From contig NW_026262593.1 of assembly GCF_021869535.1 (NCBI RefSeq), positions 53,555,318 to 53,619,317 of the forward strand: DNA of 64,000 nt. The letters run 5' to 3'. The translations under genes were made by a program, and so were the position numbers. Source of the DNA: Mytilus californianus. Taxonomy: Eukaryota; Mollusca; Bivalvia; Mytilida; Mytilidae. Within the stretch, counting starts at the first letter, position 1. Each line of letters begins with the position of its first letter. The notes under the pieces are model-generated. The model searched no databases, was not told where the DNA came from, and worked only from the letters and a program-made list of their open reading frames with translations. Below, piece after piece: positions 10,601 through 21,169 of this stretch.

Positions 10601-11173
10601 GTACGACCTCACTCTTCATTCTTACGCTACAAACCACTTCCTGCAATAGGAGCTAATGAAATAATGTCCAATCAGGAAAGAGCTGATGAACTTGCCGAAC
10701 AAACAAAACAGTTGCATTTACACGAGCAGCAGAGATCAGGATCTGCTGCTAGTAGAGGCTCTGGATCATTTACTCAACAGCCATTTTCATCAGCTAAAGA
10801 CATATTAAACAGTGGTCCGAATAATCTGCAACATTCGTCAGATCATGATGATTCAGGTGCTAAGGAAGACAAAGATCAAGAAAATAGTTTTTCACATTTC
10901 AGACCTCATAAATTGTCCGACGAACCGGGAGATAACGAAGAAAGACTGTTATTGGCTGTCAAACTTCCAGATGGTAAACGGGTCCAGCGGCATTTCCGCA
11001 TCGCTGAAAAGTTAGAGTCGGTGAAACAATACGCTGAAAATGTTCTATGTTCTGATTTGTCACAGTATACTTTGTCTTGTAATGCACCAAAAGCTGTTTT
11101 TACGGACTTGTCACAGCTGATTGGTGAAGCAGGGTTGCAAGATAGGACTTTGCTTTTATTAGTAGAAAGATAA
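878..11173 (+). CDS. UBXN10: UBX-domain protein, UBXN10/UBXD3-like (spliced, 5 coding exons)
   Basis: Joining 878-1004, 3717-3897, 8734-8953, 9656-10220 and 10590-11173 gives 1677 nt, 558 residues plus TAA, with every phase matching. The C-terminus (about 482-556) is a ubiquitin-like UBX fold: ERLLLAVKLPDGKRVQRHFR, then a helix, then a TDLSQLIGEAGL segment and a hydrophobic last strand, ending at the stop as UBX proteins do. The RHFR strand, an RPKSA basic stretch near residue 330, and a YKPLPAI...ERADELAEQTKQLHLH segment (about 378-409) agree with vertebrate UBXN10 as I remember it. UBX proteins recruit p97/VCP; UBXN10 is known to link p97 to the IFT-B complex at cilia. The rest is low-complexity and probably disordered, with SPLGSPY-type repeats in exon 4. 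It is about twice the length of human UBXN10 (280 aa). Family UBX is secure, the UBXN10 subtype likely, the first exon less certain. Confidence 0.82.
1739..2630. mobile_element. Mutator-like non-autonomous element with 10-bp duplication
   Basis: Identical 10-mers CAGCCATGAG flank 1749-2620 (872 bp). Long inverted ends of about 100 bp are built of a reiterated word: TACACGTTCGCACCC at the left and GGGTGCGAACG/GTGTAGGGTGCGAA at the right. The middle has about three tandem units of about 100 bp (2225-2500, containing AAGATTTATTCAACACAAAA). A 9-11-bp duplication with long inverted ends is the Mutator pattern. No transposase ORF. Confidence 0.65.
2631..3716. other. Rest of UBXN10-like intron 1
   Basis: AT-rich intronic sequence with weakly repeated words (for example TCATTCAGAAACATTACACTCC and GCAGCATCAGACTCC near 2930-3060, about 65 bp apart, a degenerate duplication). 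Nothing coding. Confidence 0.3.
3717..3897 (+). CDS. UBXN10: UBXN10-like coding exon 2
   Basis: Acceptor is a pyrimidine-rich run ending TTTTCAG at 3716; donor is GATAG|GTATGA at 3898. Encodes MYRQKHSPVLMERTIERPKT and an Arg/Gly-rich continuation ending DTYDR. It ends in phase 2 and the split Arg codon is completed by exon 3. The open frame runs 70 nt past the donor into the intron and should not be annotated there. Confidence 0.85.
3898..4528. other. UBXN10-like intron 2, 5' part
   Basis: Contains reiterated GGTCCAGTAATA / GGACCAAAA / GGGACCAC words (3950-4345) that look like a decayed repeat; a TTTGGTCCAGTAA word also starts the E elements. No exon signal. Confidence 0.3.
4579..4640 (+). 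repeat. GTC microsatellite
   Basis: About 17 uninterrupted or nearly uninterrupted GTC units. The corresponding place is (GAC)n at 36381-36435 in copy D but only a few units in copies B and C, so it expands or contracts within the element. Confidence 0.9.
5420..5640 (+). repeat. 35-bp tandem array inside copy A
   Basis: About six units of 35 bp containing AATAGCAAGAAAT and the palindromic words CAATTG and TTGCGCAA. Spacing between successive CAATAGC words is exactly 35. Matching arrays are at 28085-28310 and 35370-35590 in reverse orientation. Confidence 0.9.
5700..7210 (+). repeat. 131-bp monomer array with 523-bp higher-order period
   Basis: Monomers of about 126-136 bp each contain GGGGTTCTTTGATATGC and CCAAAATTAAACTTTGTTTG. 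Four variants repeat in order with a period of 523 bp (5843 to 6365; 5877 to 6400). Because monomers are similar and stop-poor, open frames of 118 and 149 codons appear on opposite strands; they are artefacts of the array. Confidence 0.9.
7403..7832. other. UBXN10-like intron 2, middle
   Basis: AT-rich sequence with AAAATCAAAAGCTCAAACACATCAAACAAATGGATAACAACTGTCATATTCC-type content (7500-7570), which looks like a piece of a dispersed mussel repeat. No coding signal. Confidence 0.3.
7833..8038. mobile_element. MITE with 18-bp perfect inverted ends
   Basis: Left AATTCAGAAATTATTGCG (7840-7857), right CGCAATAATTTCTGAATT (8019-8036), perfect inverse. TA occurs at both borders, suggesting a Tc1/mariner-type element. 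Interior repeats ATTGCGAT-like words. Confidence 0.75.
8205..8422. mobile_element. MITE-like repeat made of CGTGATCC words
   Basis: Imperfect inverted ends GAGGGTGTCTGATGGG and CCCATCAGGCCCCTC; flanks AACATG on both sides. The interior repeats TCGTGATC/CGTGAATCGTGAT. Borders are approximate. Confidence 0.45.
8734..8953 (+). CDS. UBXN10: UBXN10-like coding exon 3
   Basis: Acceptor CTTTTTTATAG at 8733, donor CATCAG|GTATTA at 8954. Encodes an acidic, Ser-rich segment (DYDEFSRQEPRVVSDSSDSE) followed by SPGGGNNSPIGNSPSQKM. It starts in phase 2 and ends in phase 0. No domain is recognisable; it is probably disordered. ORFs in other frames across this exon are shadows. Confidence 0.9.
8977..9154. 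mobile_element. TA-flanked MITE in UBXN10-like intron 3
   Basis: Ends CAGTCAAACCT...AAAGGT and GACCTTTATACAGGTTTGACTG are inverted; TA precedes and follows. The left end has a small duplication (CAGTCAACAGTCAAACC). Starts 24 bp after the exon 3 donor. Confidence 0.65.
9155..9655. other. Remainder of UBXN10-like intron 3
   Basis: AT-rich, ending in the A/T-run acceptor of exon 4. I see no repeat or exon in it. Confidence 0.3.
9656..10220 (+). CDS. UBXN10: UBXN10-like coding exon 4
   Basis: Acceptor TTTTTTACAG at 9655, donor CTACTG|GTAAGA at 10221. Begins with three near-copies of (R/K)SPL(G/S)SPY within about 40 residues, then a five-codon CAA run encoding Gln, then a Tyr/Gln/Asp-rich stretch, and ends with an Arg/Ser/Pro-rich basic segment containing SRPKSARKRPQSGRKRQ. 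That basic segment is the best N-terminal match to vertebrate UBXN10, recalled from memory. Confidence 0.92.
10221..10589. other. UBXN10-like intron 4
   Basis: 369-bp intron with GTAAGA donor and a CTCTTTTAG acceptor. No other feature seen. Confidence 0.6.
10590..11173 (+). CDS. UBXN10: UBXN10-like coding exon 5 with the UBX domain and stop
   Basis: Acceptor TTTCTCTTTTAG at 10589; the frame continues to TAA at 11171-11173. The first third carries the LRYKPLPAIGANEI motif and an Arg/Glu/Gln-rich helix; then a Ser/Asp-rich linker; then the UBX domain. In the p97-contact loop, where many UBX domains have FPR, this protein has an AP-K-AVF sequence, so the loop Arg is replaced by Lys. Confidence 0.93.
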
Positions 11174-12984
11174 GACTTAAGTTCTTTTTAAAACAAAATA
11201 TATAGTATTTGGGTCAAAATTTAGTTGTTTATAAGGATTATGAATCTCATATCTTTATTTATTGCCTGTCAGAATATTTTGATTTTGATGACAGTAAATT
11301 GCAAAAAGTGTTTGTTTCATCAAATCTTCAATTCATCTATTAAATTGGCATTAGATAATTATTCTGCCCTATTTATATAAGCATGAACAAGTGTAAAATT
11401 TTAAATAACATGTTCTACAAAGACTATGCCTATGTTGTCTAAAATACATTTCTGTATTTATGGAAGAATTCTTCAGTTATCAATAAATTTTGATACACTG
11501 CAGAAACTTTAATGAATGAGGAGTCTCCTTTATTCTTTAGAAGTACAACACTCTGATAATTATATATTAAAAATGAAAATAATCTGTTATGATGATAACT
11601 TTAAATTTGAAATATTTAAAGCTGTTTTGTTGCTTTTTGATTGAACCCTTACTTGATTTTAAAACTATTTTCGAGTTTTTTGAAAATTAGTACATCATCC
11701 TTTCAAGGATGTTTTCCAGAGAGATGCTGTACTCAAAGAATGAAAGAAATTTATTTAACTTTCATGATTCATTGGTAAATGTTCAGTTTTGTGATTAACT
11801 TCGTTTCTGGTATACTAAAAGCAATAGGTAAACTATTTTTGTACGGTGATTGTAAGGTATACATGTCCATCTGTCAAAGTTGATAAGACATTTACCTCAT
11901 TTTCATGGATCATTGATCATGTTAGGTTTATGTGATATCTTTAGTAAAAATTTGAATCGTGATCAATAAAGCAGGCCAAACATTTCAGCTTGTTTACTCT
12001 TGTTCAGTTTCAACAGAGTATGTTTTGTTTTAAATAAACCCTTTATTCCTTTTTTTTTTGCATTTGACAATAATAAACTGCATTACCAAAGATACAGCAT
12101 ATAGACATTGACACTTATCATGCATAGCCTTATATATATTTTCTTTTTTGGGGCGAAATTTATACACAATATATTGTGTTTCATAGTAAAAATGTAGCAG
12201 ATTTACATATGAGCTGGGTTGGATAGAAATCGACCATATGCAAATGAATATCAATACATCTGTTAATTTATTTCTGCTTGAAAAAATATCTACAGAAAGT
12301 CTGTAACTTTTTGAAAATTGCTACAAAAACAGTCCAACATTCATCTTTTATTTTGTATTCGAATGTTCCAAAATCAATCAAAGTCTTATACATGTACATG
12401 TATTCGTGCACTTGCATAAGGTTTATTTCTATCTGATGCAGCTAATATGTATTTTAAAATGTACAAGCAAATATTTTCTGGGTAATTTTTATATGAAGTT
12501 TGAAATAAAAATTATATTCAGTTTTTATGGACTTCCCCTTTTTGAATGTAACTTGGAGTTAGGGTTTTGTTATACTTTTTTACTACTTGTAAAATTCAGA
12601 ATTTTGTTGATTTTATTTTGTTTTATTTAACACATTGACAAATACTTTTTGGTACATATTGCTTATGAACTGTGTAAAAGAGTCAAACATTTTTTTTAAA
12701 ATCTCTTGGACTAAACTACCTTAACAAGTTAGTCTGTTAACAGCCTGCAGTTTTTACTGTGTCGTTCATGTAATAGCCCATCATAAAAGTCTTTTAATTA
12801 GGACTCCGGGTGATTCAATGCTTGCCATATTTTAATTTTGTAGACAACTGTCTATTGTTTAAGACCATATCTTGACTATTATATGTTTTTTTGGGGTTTT
12901 TTTTTGGTCATGGGTTGCTGTCTAATTGACCTTTACCCCACATCTACTTTTATTCATACATAAATTAAAACAAATTTTTATTGG
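11174..12984 (+). other. UBXN10-like 3' UTR region and downstream DNA
   Basis: Two AATAAA hexamers could end the transcript, at 11482-11487 and 11965-11970; the second is followed by a GT/T-rich stretch (12000-12035) like a cleavage-factor site. Nothing coding is visible. About 12885-12960 matches a repeat tail also present at 15480-15545 (ACCCCACATCTACTTTTATTC type). Confidence 0.4.
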
Positions 12985-13135
12985 TGCAGGAAGCTGAAGT
13001 GTTTGAAGAGAACCACAATCGAAATCAAACGCACCTGCCACATGCAGGGTTCAAACTCACAACCTCAGTGTTGATTGGCTAGTGATACTGTAGTTGAACT
13101 ACTTAGACCACTAGGCCACTGAGGCCCCTTGTATA
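12985..13135 (-). mobile_element. tRNA-derived SINE, reverse orientation
   Basis: On the minus strand: GCCTCAGTGGCCTAGTGGTC (A-box like) and, about 60 bp on, GTTGTGAGTTTGAACCCTG (B-box). Related copies at 15622-15735, 31050-31185, 40095-40200, 50855-50905 and 50930-51050. Confidence 0.7.
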
Positions 13136-13351
13136 TTAAAGTAATTGCTTGTAATATAGAAGAAACATATTCTAGATTTTGTCTTGATTTAACAAATACT
13201 GAAAGTAAATCTTTGGTCACAGAAGTAAAATTTCCTCAAAATTTACATAAAAAAAATCTTTTGAGGACAAATATATATTTATTTTAACAGACAAATAAAA
13301 ACATTTTCAATAAACTTTAATGAACATGAATTTTTTTTATTTAGGTTAAAG

Positions 13352-13560
13352 GAGTTGTGATTGATTGATTGTTGGTTTTTAACACCACTTTCAGCACACT
13401 TAGTACATATTTTATGTGTGCTACTGACCTTCAGCTAAAAGGAGTTGTGGGATAGAGGTCAAAGGGAGAGAGAGCAACCATACAAAACAACAAGATCAGA
13501 AAAAAGATATCTAGTGGTCAACATACTGTATACTTATTCATGGTGGGCAGTATATTTTTT
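13352..13560. repeat. Dispersed repeat related to a SINE body
   Basis: TGATTGTTGGTTTTTAACACC followed by ACTTTCAGCACACTT and TTCATGGTGGGCAGT. Similar words (ACTTTCAGTACACTTGG, ATCATGGTGGACAGT) stand beside SINE pieces at 50770-50815, so these probably belong to one element. Confidence 0.5.
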
Positions 13561-14214
13561 ATACATTAAACAGCCATCCGTCATCATATATTTTTATATG
13601 GTCATTTGATACAATGAAATGTGATATATTTGTTTATCTGTGATATTGTTGTCGATTTACTTTTGTATGATTTTTTTTAAGGTTCTTTTTGCCATTATTC
13701 ATTTTTACTTGTGCATTGTTAGATAATTTTCAAGGAAAACTACTGTATACCAGTTAAACAGATTTAATGATTTGTTGACAAATCGTCAATTTAAGAAAGT
13801 GAATTTGGTGATTTCTGTCATAATTTTATTTGCTGAAACAATGTCTCAGTGCTTAAATCATCCGATTCCCTTAATCTTTTTTTATATAGATCTTTTGTTG
13901 AATCTCAAATAGGCTGGTACTCTAATAAATTTTGTTTTCTAGAAGTCAGAGTAGTCATCTATAGAAAATATTTTTGATTTTTCAAAAGTTGGTAGAACAA
14001 TAAAACTTTGATTTGACAAAATTTGTAGTTTTCATCCCAGATTTTGAGTTAATTTACTTCAAAAACAGACTTAATATATCAGTATTTGTCATTAACTTGA
14101 GAGCTTAGTATAGCAATACCTTACCTAGTAAGAAACCCCTATCATTAGAGGCAATTGGGTTAATGTTAAACCAAAAAGCAGCTACAGATTTTTTGAAAAT
14201 AATATATATTGTTT
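13561..14214. other. Intergenic AT-rich DNA
   Basis: Tail-to-tail interval between the two genes. No coding potential, RNA gene or clear repeat recognised. Confidence 0.3.
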
Positions 14215-14480
14215 TCAGATATTTGTTATGCTCCCAGGCATTAAGTGTTACCCTTGACTGTCCTTCCATCTGTCTGTCAATCAGTCCTTCCTTTCTTCCA
14301 TTTTCGTTTCTGCACTCTTAAGTTTGCCTCATCCAAATTCTATGAAACTCATACATAATGCTAAGAACCAAGTCTTGCAGACAGAGTTCAAATTTTGGGC
14401 TGTGAGTCACTTATCGTTGTATAGTTATGCCCTCCTTTTAACTTGGAAAATTGCAAAGCTTGAGCGGGGGCATTCATGTC
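14215..14480 (+). mobile_element. Fragment of an H-family element
   Basis: Contains TATGCTCCCAGGCATTAAGTG, then CTTAAGTTTGCCTCATCCAA and TATGAAACTCATACATAATGC, which are the inverse of the H-array words GAGGCAAACTTAAG and CATTGTGTATAAGTTTCATA. Decayed and truncated. Confidence 0.6.
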
Positions 14481-15621
14481 CTCCGACACATTCTTTTATT
14501 TTTACCATACATACCCAAAAAAATTCATGAAGCCAGTTACCCTTCTCTTTATGAAAACTGGTGTACAGTAGCTCCCATTTATAGTATGTTACTGCATATT
14601 TATGTGTATAACTACCATTTGTAAATTTATAGCATTTTATTCATTATACAAATGTCAAAGTGTTTGTATATGTGTATACACAAAGGTCAAATTGTTTGTA
14701 TATGTGGTATGTGATACTCGATAGAATTAACAGCAATCTAAAGGAATAACCATTTAACCTTCTTAGGATGATAGAATACATTTTACCATGTAAGATTTTC
14801 AACCCCACAAAAGGTTAAATGTACAGTCATTAAAAATAAAAGTTTTCAGACGTTTTTTTTTTTTTTCACTGATATAAAAAATTATAATTATAGAAAATCC
14901 ATTTCTTTTTTAAGATTGACATCGTACATCAAAAAGTGGCAGTGTAAAAAAAATGTTGTCTCATCATAAGATGCTTCTACAGAGAGAAAAACTGAATTTA
15001 TAAGTAACTTCAAGCTTAATATTTGCCATTGTTATGTGAAAATTTAGATAACGGTCGTTTAATTTTAGAAAAAATACTAAGTCCCCTTAAAGTTGAATGG
15101 TTATTTCTAAAATGATTGTTAGTTGTGCCATATTTTTGTTATTGAAGTGATTCACTAGTTAATTTTGATAGATCACAAAGCTTTAAATAAACAGAAAAGA
15201 TAAATCAGTTCTATTTTTAGCTGCCTGATGACTAGTTTGAAAAAGACCAATAAATTGACAACTTTTGCCAGAAGAAAAACAATGTGATTATTGATAGCCA
15301 CAAATTTATTAAACAAGGATCTTCTCCAATATGAATTAATGAATTAAACAACAAAGTAAATGATTTACAGGAAATTCCGGCACAATAAATAAGTATCTGC
15401 GATATAAATTTGTTTCCAGTAGCCAGAGTATGCTTATTGAGGGAATTAAGTGTTGATGGCAGACCTTTGATAGTTTCTGGTTAATTTTGTTGTTGGGTTA
15501 CTGTTCTATTGATGTATGCCCCACATCTCCTTTTATTCATGTTATATGTGCCATTAAATGTTTATTACACATCATTATAATTAATTTAATCTAATCAAAG
15601 AGCTGCAGCTTGTAAAGCAAC
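14481..15621. other. Intergenic AT-rich DNA with a repeat tail
   Basis: Mostly unique-looking. About 15480-15545 matches the tail at 12885-12960 (GGGTTACTGTTCTATTGATG, CCCCACATCTCCTTTTATTC), probably the 3' end of a dispersed retroelement. Confidence 0.35.
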
Positions 15622-15735
15622 TTTAGTGGCCTTGGTTGAGTGGTTTAAGTATTTAATCTACAGTGATGACTAGCAGGTCAACTCTGAGGTTCTGAGTTTG
15701 AACCCTGCTCCTGGTGTAAAGGTGTGTTAGATTTG
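15622..15735 (+). mobile_element. tRNA-derived SINE
   Basis: AGTGGCCTTGGTTGAGTGG (A-box region) and TGAGTTTGAACCCTGCTCC (B-box), same family as 12985-13135 in the opposite orientation. Confidence 0.65.
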
Positions 15736-15839
15736 CTTTTAATTGATAGGGATAACTAGTTTTCCTGTCAAGTATCTTTATCTTCTCCTGGTACTCCAGC
15801 TTCCTCCAACAATAAATAAACTGTTATCACAGAGATATG

Positions 15840-16645
15840 TCTCGCCTTTTTGTAATTTTGATAATGCAAATGTTGAAATTAAAATAGCAATACTTTAACA
15901 TGTAAGTTATGCAAATATTCAAAGTCGATGAACCATGACTGAAGGTACATGGCTAAACAACCTCCATGGAATGAGATGTGCCAATGCTAATACAACTGCA
16001 TACCAAATACCATTGACTTATTATAAGTCATTCCCTTTAAACAAACCTAAACACAAACATTAACTTGTAAACTATGTAAAAGTTTCAAAGCCAATGAACC
16101 ATGATCAGGGGTGGGGCTATATAATCTCCATGGAAACGATACATGCAAATGCCAATAAATTTGCATACCAAATATCATTGACTTAACATTAGCAGTTCAC
16201 CTTAAACTGATCTAATCACAAACTAATACATGTTAACTAAGCAAAAGTTTCAAAGTAAATAGACCGTGAATGAGGGGGTGGGGCCAAATATTCTCCAGGG
16301 AAATGAGATGTGCTAATGCTTATACAACTGAACACCAATTAACATTGGCCTACCACAAGTGGTTCCCCATAAATTGACCTAATCACAAACTAATACATGC
16401 AAACTATGAAAAGTTTCAAAGTCAATAGACCTTGACTGAGGGGGCGGGGCCAAAAAATCTCCTTGGTAATGAGATGTGCCAATGCTAATACAACTGCATA
16501 CCAAATAGCATTGACCTACCACTAGTGGTTCACCATGAACTAGACCTTATCACAAACTAATACATTGTTGACACCGCCATCGCCACTGCTTACGCCGTAA
16601 ACAGCATACCTATGTCTTGCTTTTTGACTCTGTCAAGGCGAGACA
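15840..16645. mobile_element. Tandem-array element, family J
   Basis: About four units of about 170 bp containing GAGGGGGCGGGGCCAAA, AATGAGATGTGCCAATGC and CACAAACTAATACATG. Outside the array GTCTCGCCTTTTTGT (15839) is the inverse of AAGGCGAGACAAAAA (16632-16646). The plan resembles the Helentron-like families, but the terminal hairpin is weak. Confidence 0.6.
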
Positions 16646-16721
16646 AAAATACTGCTATGATATAACCAAGTGTGCTGAATGTGCATTTAACACCAATGAA
16701 ACAATTGTAAAGCAACTGAAG

Positions 16722-16899
16722 GCTGTGGATTCAAATATTTTCGTGTATTGCAGATACCTATTTTTTTGGGATACTGGATTTCGGGGTTTTGTCAAAGTCT
16801 GCGTACAATCCTTTAGAATATGTAATTCGTTGAACATTAAAAGTGTTCATCTATACCTATGAAAATTGGTATCCAAAGAATAATAATGAATCCACAGTA
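16722..16899. mobile_element. TA-type MITE (CTGTGGATTCA family), copy M1
   Basis: From CTGTGGATTCAAATATTTTCG to AATAATAATGAATCCACAG-TA. Same family as the full-length copy at 43347-43555. Confidence 0.75.
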
Positions 16900-17110
16900 C
16901 TGTGGATTCATTATTATTCGTCGGATACCAATTTTCGTTGGATTTTTGGGTACAGGTAAACCGCTAATTTAAATGTACTATGAATTACAAATTTTCTAAA
17001 GGCTTTTTATGCAGACATTGGCAAAACCACTATATCAAACATCCACAAAAATGCAAGTTTTCCTGAATCCACAAAAATTTGTATCCATGAAAATAAATGA
17101 ATCCACAGTA
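16898..17110. mobile_element. TA-type MITE (CTGTGGATTCA family), copy M2
   Basis: Starts at CTGTGGATTCATTATTATTC and ends ATGAATCCACAG-TA. Its left TA (16898-16899) is also the right TA of M1, so the two form a perfect head-to-head palindrome at the junction. Confidence 0.8.
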
Positions 17111-18290
17111 TGTCATTTGTGTGATAGTTACTGATAAATAATAGGTCTCTTATTCCTCAATTTTCAAATTCCCAAATTCATTTTCAAACTCGACTCAGGA
17201 GCCTTCAATTTTATTATTTTGAGTGAAAAAAAGAAGTCTTGTTTGTTGACAAATTGGTACCAAAGTAATATCACTTGGAAAGTTATAATAAGGAACATCC
17301 CTGCCAAGTTTGGTTTTATTCTGTTCAATGGTTCTCAAACCAACAGTGAAAAAAATCAAATGTAGCTAGAAAGCCAATACATGGCATTTATTAAGGGACG
17401 ACAGTTGCGAAGTATGGACGAAACCTCACATGGCCATTACTCAGAAAACTTTAGATTGAACAACACAAACCCAAATAAAGACGGGGAATGTTCCAAGGAG
17501 TTCCTGAATAAAAGTATGGTCTTCTTGCTTCCCAAGTGTCATACATTGTTTTGCTACCAACAAGTATCTGTTATCCTGCTAAGATTACCCCCAATTGTAA
17601 TTGATAGTATTGGAAAGCAGGAAGAATGCCCTGTACAGATTTGTCAAGCACTCACTGATTACAACTCATCACCTCCAAGCTGATGAGACCAAACATGAAG
17701 TCATTCTGATCAGCAGTACTGGTGAAATGTTTGAACATATATTAACTGTTCATTTTACATATTAAAAAATACAAAGTATTGGCAAACAGAAAGAAGGTGT
17801 CTTACAGATCAAAAATGTGTTCACACATAACAAGTCATCACTGTTAAGCTGCTGACAAAATATAAAGTCATATTGTTCAGGAGTACCTGAGAAAAATATC
17901 ACAAAAATATTTGTTGACAGATGAATGGACAGACATGCAATAAAAGCACCAACTCTTAGATGGGGGGATTTAACAATATTTCTATAGATCATTGAGATTC
18001 ACAAGGGCAAGTCAGTTTTTTTAACAACTGAAATAAAGGTCATAAAATGGTAAGAACATAAATTTATAAAAGTGATTCATTTCTCTAAATCATCAATATC
18101 TTCACATTATAACATAAATTTTACAAGAATGGGAGATAATCTACAATGTAAAATATGTTTTAAAATACAATTTGAACAACAATAAGATATTGTCAACACC
18201 ATATCGACAAGATAGTAAATGTACAAGTACTTGCAAAATGTACTACAGTAGTGTTAGTTATAAATACAAAATAAGCTTCAGAATTCCTTG
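17111..18290. other. Intergenic DNA
   Basis: Contains a 100-codon open frame (17381-17683) without recognisable family, and two weakly similar stretches (about 17560-17740 and 17770-17900) sharing words such as CAGATTTGTCAAGCACTCACTG and AAGTCATTCTGATCAGCAGTAC. A decayed duplication is likely; a gene is not supported. Confidence 0.3.
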
Positions 18291-18455
18291 TACTGTAGAT
18301 TCATTATTATTCGTGGGGATAGCTTAACAATGAATATAAATGTTCAACAAAGTACAAATTTATTTACAGACTTCGGTAAACCTAAAAATCAAATATCCAC
18401 AAAAAAAAACCCACAATATTTCCTCAATCCACAAAAATGTAATGAATCTACAGTA
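18291..18455. mobile_element. TA-type MITE (CTGTGGATTCA family), copy M3
   Basis: TACTGTAGATTCATTATTATTC at the left and GTAATGAATCTACAGTA at the right; both outer words share the same G-to-A-type change, as expected for one degenerate copy. Confidence 0.75.
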
Positions 18456-18536
18456 ACTTCAGAATCCTATTTTTTAACAATCCTTCTTTTCTCTATGTGT
18501 TGACCATTTACAATAGCCATATACTGTGGATTATAT

Positions 18537-18690
18537 AGATATAAGAAGATGTGGTATGAGTGCCAATGAGACAACTCTCCATCCAAGTTACAATTTATAA
18601 AAGTAAACCATTATAGGTCAAGGTACATCCTTCAACACATAGCATTGGCTCACACCGAACAGCAAGCTATAAAGGGCCTCAAAAAATTAC
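18537..18690 (+). repeat. Dispersed repeat, GATGTGGTATGA family
   Basis: AAGAAGATGTGGTATGAGTG then CCAATGAGACAACTCTCCATCC and ACAGCAAGCTATAAAGGGCC. Other copies: 31608-31680, 57597-57625, 60978-61125 (plus) and 29530-29575, 42700-42755, 48085-48355, 51500-51820, 61265-61785 (minus). Origin (LINE end or other) not determined. Confidence 0.7.
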
Positions 18691-21169
18691 TTTATTTGCT
18701 CTCATTAAATTATAAAACTTAAAAATTGTATTTTGATGAGTATCCAAACTTGTGGTTTTCCCCCTTTCTTTGACATCAAATATTTGTTTCTCACGTTTAA
18801 ATGAATCCAAAGTGTATATAAATTGGCATTATCATACTTTTTGCATTGGTAAAATCAGAAAATAAAGCATACCACAAAGTAAAGCAAATTTTGTATGTCA
18901 ATGTGGTGTATTGTTAACTATATAAGTATCATTAGACAGAATTAAAGTCCAGATGTAAATGATGCGTAACCTAGTTGCAGTTTTATGGAAGAAAACCATT
19001 AATTCATTGCCACATTGCTTTCTTTGTCAAATTATGCAATATCAAGCATTCATAGCTATTTTGACATAAGTTCAAATGAAGTGACAGCCATTTCATGTCA
19101 AAACTATACCTTTTCCTGACTTGTGCTAAAAAATTCAACAAACCTTATATTGCATATTAGAGTGTACTTGTCCCAAGAAGTTTGATAGTACAAAAACAGG
19201 TACTATATGCCATTTCACTTTCATATATTTTTTTTATTATTCAAAAGAAACTTTCAACATGAGTTCTGTAGTGATCCAAAGTCCTTAAGCTTTCATTTGA
19301 TACCCAAATGTTTTACTTATTGACAAAGTTACAGCTTAGGGTAAGAACTATTTTGTTTAAAATATGTACTTATTTCTTGTATGTTCTTTCTGACCGAGCC
19401 TTAATTAGTGGTTATACACCTATAGACAATTGTAAGTATATCAACAGTATATACATTAATAATTAAATTTGAGTTAATAATTTGAACACTGTTCTTTTTT
19501 TTATTCAGTCAAAAAATTTATTATTTCGTTAACATATATGTATAGAACATCTGAATTTGCTAAATTTCCAAGAATCAAGAGAACGACTAAAAAATATTTT
19601 AATCTTAATTCATTTAGAACAAATAAATTCAGTATAAAACAGCTGATAGTGACAAAGCTTTGCCTCTTGCTACATATCACTTCACCACAGTAGAAATAAT
19701 CGTACCAAAAAAGGGGGGACAAACAATGCAAATCATTTTCATTTGAACTAGTGATTAACAAAGAACGTGGTTTATAATTCATTAAGGAAAAGAGATTCAA
19801 ATTTAAAGTCTAGTGTCAAATTTAACAAATATTTATCAAAGAATTAAAACATAAGGAAATTATTATTTATATATGAATGTGTTGTGTATAAGGAATCTCC
19901 TTATTAAAATTATCTACATAATGAAAGTAATATTTGAAAAATATGATAATACTTATTTACAAGAATACAAAGTGGAATTGTGAAACAATCAAGAAATCAA
20001 AAAGTTCTATTTTCTTTTTTCTGGATGATAGAGCCAGGTAAGACTAAAATAAGGACAGCAATCCCTTTCACAGAAATCTTATTAGAAAAATATTGCAAGA
20101 GTAATACAAATTTCAGTATTACTCATGGTTTATTTAAGTCATAAAATGTTTTTGAAAAGAACTACAGCTGCATCCAACATTTATAATTTTCAATTTCAAT
20201 ATCAAAACATTGTAATGTGATCATGATGATAATGTTTTTTTTGATAGACAATTTTATTTCAGCAGGATTTAATTGTTAACTTATTTACCTAAATTTGTTT
20301 TATTTTTCATATTGCAGATAATTTTAAAGAACAGATAAAATTTTCTTTTCATAATAGTTTCATAGCTTCAAATTTTCTAAGTTTTCAAAAGATTGTTGTA
20401 CCATGGCATGGATCCTCAATTTGTAGATTTTCATATATTTTCTTACAAATATAAACAAAAATATGTATTTCATGTAGAACATACAAACACATTGTTTCCT
20501 TTTATCATTGAAATCTATGATTTTTCCATAAAATAAAATTTTATCCGCCAAGAAACAAATCAATATACTTAACCAAACTACTTAGAATTATAGGTGTAAC
20601 GATACGCTAAATAAATTATCGTTAAGTTATGAGATAATCAAGGGGGGATTGATATGTACAGCAATATGCATGGAGAAGAAATCGTGATGTCCGTTATGTT
20701 TTCATCATTTGCTTAAGGGGTTCTTTTCTTTCAAAATGAGACAAAAAAGGGGGAAAATAACTTCAGTGAAACTGATTCTCTTTTCTTTTTAACTCATTTT
20801 ATGTATTTTTTCTGATAAAGGCTATGTTAAGATAAGATGAAATAAAATAATGATAAAAGGTAAATTTCAAAACATTGAAAAAAATATTCATACAATACTT
20901 GACTGTCCTTATAGCAACAAGTGAAAACTAAAATCACAAATACTTTTCTGCATAAAAAAAAGCATACATGTTTAATGAGATTTGTGCGGAATGAGAAGTT
21001 TGAATTTTTGGAAATGAATATTAACGTAGTAGTACATTTGGTATGTAAAATATGGCAGCTGACAAGCACTTTCCTTGCAATTCAAAATTTAACAATAGTT
21101 TACAATAGTATGTTAATGGTCAGTCCAGTTATGCAAGTACAAATTGTCCATATTATGTCTATTGTCTGC
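18691..21169. other. Intergenic DNA and DDX19 3' UTR region
   Basis: AT-rich. The last part must include the DDX19 3' UTR (transcribed leftward from 21170). No other gene or repeat recognised. Confidence 0.35.

Noticed and set aside
17381-17683. 100-codon ORF with possible CXXXXC content
   Set aside because: No splice context or recognisable family, and it overlaps a decayed duplication; not enough to call a gene.
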